Below, piece by piece: positions 5,926 to 6,717 of a DNA stretch of 6,717 nt. Positions within the stretch are counted from its first letter, which is position 1; each line of letters opens with the position of its first letter. The notes beneath the pieces are model-generated. The model made no database searches, was not told where the DNA came from, and was given only the letters and a program-made list of their open reading frames with translations. Position numbers and translations under genes: made by a program. Origin of the DNA: CAINDZ01 sp041908585 (GTDB lineage Bacteria; Krumholzibacteriota; Krumholzibacteriia; LZORAL124-64-63); contig JAYRFB010000053.1 in the NCBI GenBank assembly GCA_041908585.1, positions 1 to 6,717 of the forward strand, in the 5' to 3' direction.

Positions 5926-6079
5926 CGGCGCACCGGCGCCGTTGGGTCCCGTCGTCTCCCGCAAACAGGATGATCCCGGGCTGTTCTCGCCCCTTCGGGG
6001 CGGCGGATTGCCCGGGATCGTCCTGTTTGCGGGAGACGACGCGCCGCGATCGTGCGGTGCGCCGCTGCTCCTTTGTTGC
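5911..6079. repeat. Large nested palindrome (169 bases)
   Basis: The inner arms 5950-5981 and 6010-6041 are 32 bases each and complementary except for one T-G pair (T5971). The outer arms 5911-5934 and 6056-6079 match at 20 of 24 positions, and the 16 bases nearest the centre (5919-5934 with 6056-6071) match at 15. The segments between outer and inner arms (15 and 14 bases) do not pair. At the apex CGCCCC (5988-5993) pairs with GGGGCG (5997-6002). As RNA it would fold into one very long hairpin. It has no T-tract and no protein-coding appearance. It resembles a miniature palindromic element of the REP/MITE kind rather than an ordinary terminator. Confidence 0.8.
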
Positions 6080-6110
6080 CGGCGCCTTGCGTGGGGGACA
6101 GGAAACGGGG

Positions 6111-6139
6111 ATGACGGCGGGGCGGCGGTGGGGTAGATT
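6111..6139 (+). promoter_or_regulatory. Possible sigma-70 promoter giving a leaderless transcript
   Basis: ATGACG (6111-6116) and TAGATT (6134-6139) are 17 bases apart, each matching four of six consensus positions. The ATG of the next gene begins at 6146, seven bases after the last -10 base, which is where transcription would normally start. No Shine-Dalgarno sequence precedes that ATG; the bases before it are GCGGC. Together these suggest leaderless initiation. Confidence 0.4.
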
Positions 6140-6145
6140 TGCGGC

Positions 6146-6535
6146 ATGAGTGACGCAGACAAGCTTTCGTACCTGGACGACATCCCGTCGAAGCGGCGGC
6201 CGTCTCGGCGCCTGGTGCTGGGCATCGCGATCGCCGTGGCGGTCATCGGCGTCCTGGCGGCGCTGTCGACCTTCCGCAATCCCGTGGTCGGGCGCGCCAG
6301 CGTCATCGGCCTGTGCCTCGAGGTGAAGGGCGAGAACGTCGCCCGCGACGACCAGGGCCGACAGCTCGCGCGCGTGCTGGTGGCCACGCCCGACAGCACC
6401 GACGTGGAGCTCCTGCTGCCGCCTCCCGTGCCCAGGCCGGGCGACTTCCTGCCGCTGATGGTCGACGAGTACAAGCGGGGCAACAAGGACTACGCGGTGG
6501 ACGCCGCCCGATGGTCCGCGGAGGGTCCGCTGTAG
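6146..6535 (+). CDS. Small single-pass membrane protein of unknown function
   Basis: This 129-residue protein is not one I recognise. Residues 1-22 are polar and end in a basic cluster (K-R-R-P-S-R-R, 16-22). Residues 23-40 form one hydrophobic membrane segment. About 88 residues follow, predicted outside the cytoplasm by the positive-inside rule; the segment could also be an uncleaved signal anchor. The outer part has a single Cys57, a likely beta-rich stretch (51-91) and a Pro-rich L-L-P-P-P-V-P-R-P at 90-98, and ends in a charged region with W123. No catalytic motif is visible. Codon use is GC3-rich like the neighbouring genes, which supports a real gene. It stands alone between two stretches of inverted repeats, so it has no clear operon partner. 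The ATG at 6146 is the only start that keeps the basic-then-hydrophobic N-terminus intact. Confidence 0.8.
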   Translation: MSDADKLSYLDDIPSKRRPSRRLVLGIAIAVAVIGVLAALSTFRNPVVGRASVIGLCLEVKGENVARDDQGRQLARVLVATPDSTDVELLLPPPVPRPGDFLPLMVDEYKRGNKDYAVDAARWSAEGPL

Positions 6536-6561
6536 GGAATGCGTGAACACAGGGCCGGCGC

Positions 6562-6614
6562 GCTGTCCTCGCCCCTTCGGGGCTGCGGATTTCGCGGGTT
6601 CGTGCTTGTGAGAC
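6562..6614. repeat. Partial second copy of the palindrome core
   Basis: Bases 6562-6591 match 5980-6009, the apex of the large palindrome, at 28 of 30 positions, including the CGCCCCTTCGGGGC hairpin. The following bases to about 6614 still resemble the right arm in patches (CGGG, TCGT, CTTGT, GAGAC) with small gaps. The left arm is not recognisable, so this looks like a half or decayed copy in the same orientation, starting 27 bases after the membrane-protein stop. Confidence 0.7.
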
Positions 6615-6700
6615 TACTGCCGGCACCGTAGCCGGCAGGAGGCGTTGAGAGCGGGCGCGACGACGACGCCGATTCGCCCGCGTCGGGGACCGCAAGCACG
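6601..6700. other. Inverted repeats that could fold as a three-way junction
   Basis: The 182 bases after the last gene (6536-6717) hold no gene I can support. Three inverted repeats nest in them: outer arms 6601-6610 with 6691-6700 (10 pairs, one G-T), a hairpin at 6617-6638 (8 perfect pairs, 6-base loop) and another at 6651-6681 (7 perfect pairs, 17-base loop). The layout would give a three-way junction, but in DNA this GC-rich short inverted repeats also arise by chance. Confidence 0.35.
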
Positions 6701-6717
6701 TGGACGCCCCAAGTCCG

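Noticed and set aside
5950..6041. Inner palindrome as an ordinary intrinsic terminator
   Set aside because: The stem is far longer than usual and no T-rich tract follows on either strand. Attenuating transcription remains possible.
5942..6136. Short plus-strand frame inside the palindrome
   Set aside because: It consists almost entirely of palindrome sequence, with no ribosome site and no protein-like features beyond the repeat.
4966..6486. Long minus-strand open frame opposite the lipoprotein and membrane-protein genes
   Set aside because: It reads through the palindrome and has a His/Gly/Ala-rich shadow composition. The plus-strand genes have signal peptide, lipobox and membrane segment.
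1..6717. CRISPR array, tRNA or rRNA gene
   Set aside because: No regularly spaced direct repeats, no tRNA cloverleaf with a CCA-type end and no conserved rRNA segments were seen on either strand by reading.

Overview
The window is very GC-rich (about 70 % by eye) bacterial DNA. Coding density is high, most starts have a GGAGG-type Shine-Dalgarno sequence, and one gene encodes a lipoprotein signal peptide, which suits a cell with a periplasm. A sigma-28-like promoter and CheY/CheX-type proteins suggest a motile, chemotactic organism. The phylum cannot be fixed from this window. A deep-branching GC-rich group (Krumholzibacteriota/Eisenbacteria-like, or a deltaproteobacterial relative) would fit, but that is inference.

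Layout: (1) Positions 1-141, minus strand: the N-terminal 47 codons of a probable zinc-ribbon transposase, running off the left edge. A hairpin sits directly before its start codon. (2) Positions 190-2104, minus strand: a compact signalling operon read right to left. It holds a single-domain CheY-like response regulator, a protein with two fused CheX-like phosphatase domains, and a third small protein that I read as a divergent CheX/CheC-like domain. A sequence with the exact sigma-28 architecture (TAAA-N15-TCCGATGA) lies upstream of the response regulator. (3) Positions 2261-3508, minus strand: thiI (tRNA 4-thiouridine synthetase, short form without rhodanese domain). (4) Positions 3637-4935, plus strand, divergent from thiI: pgi (glucose-6-phosphate isomerase, short bacterial type). 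(5) Positions 5050-5925, plus strand: a lipoprotein with two probable OB-fold domains joined by a Met/His/Gly-rich linker. (6) Positions 5911-6079: a large nested palindrome that includes the last codons of the lipoprotein gene. Part of its core recurs at 6562-6614. (7) Positions 6146-6535, plus strand: a small single-pass membrane protein, probably leaderless. (8) Positions 6536-6717: no gene seen, but several inverted repeats.

The signalling operon is the only obvious multi-gene unit. In it, one phospho-acceptor (CheY-like, Asp54) is co-expressed with three domains carrying the CheC/CheX/FliY phosphatase signature or a close variant, and no kinase, receptor or adaptor is present. The natural reading is a phospho-signal sink or terminator module under flagellar-type control. 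thiI and pgi are housekeeping genes with no evident link to it. The palindromes around the lipoprotein and membrane-protein genes look like dispersed non-coding repeats.
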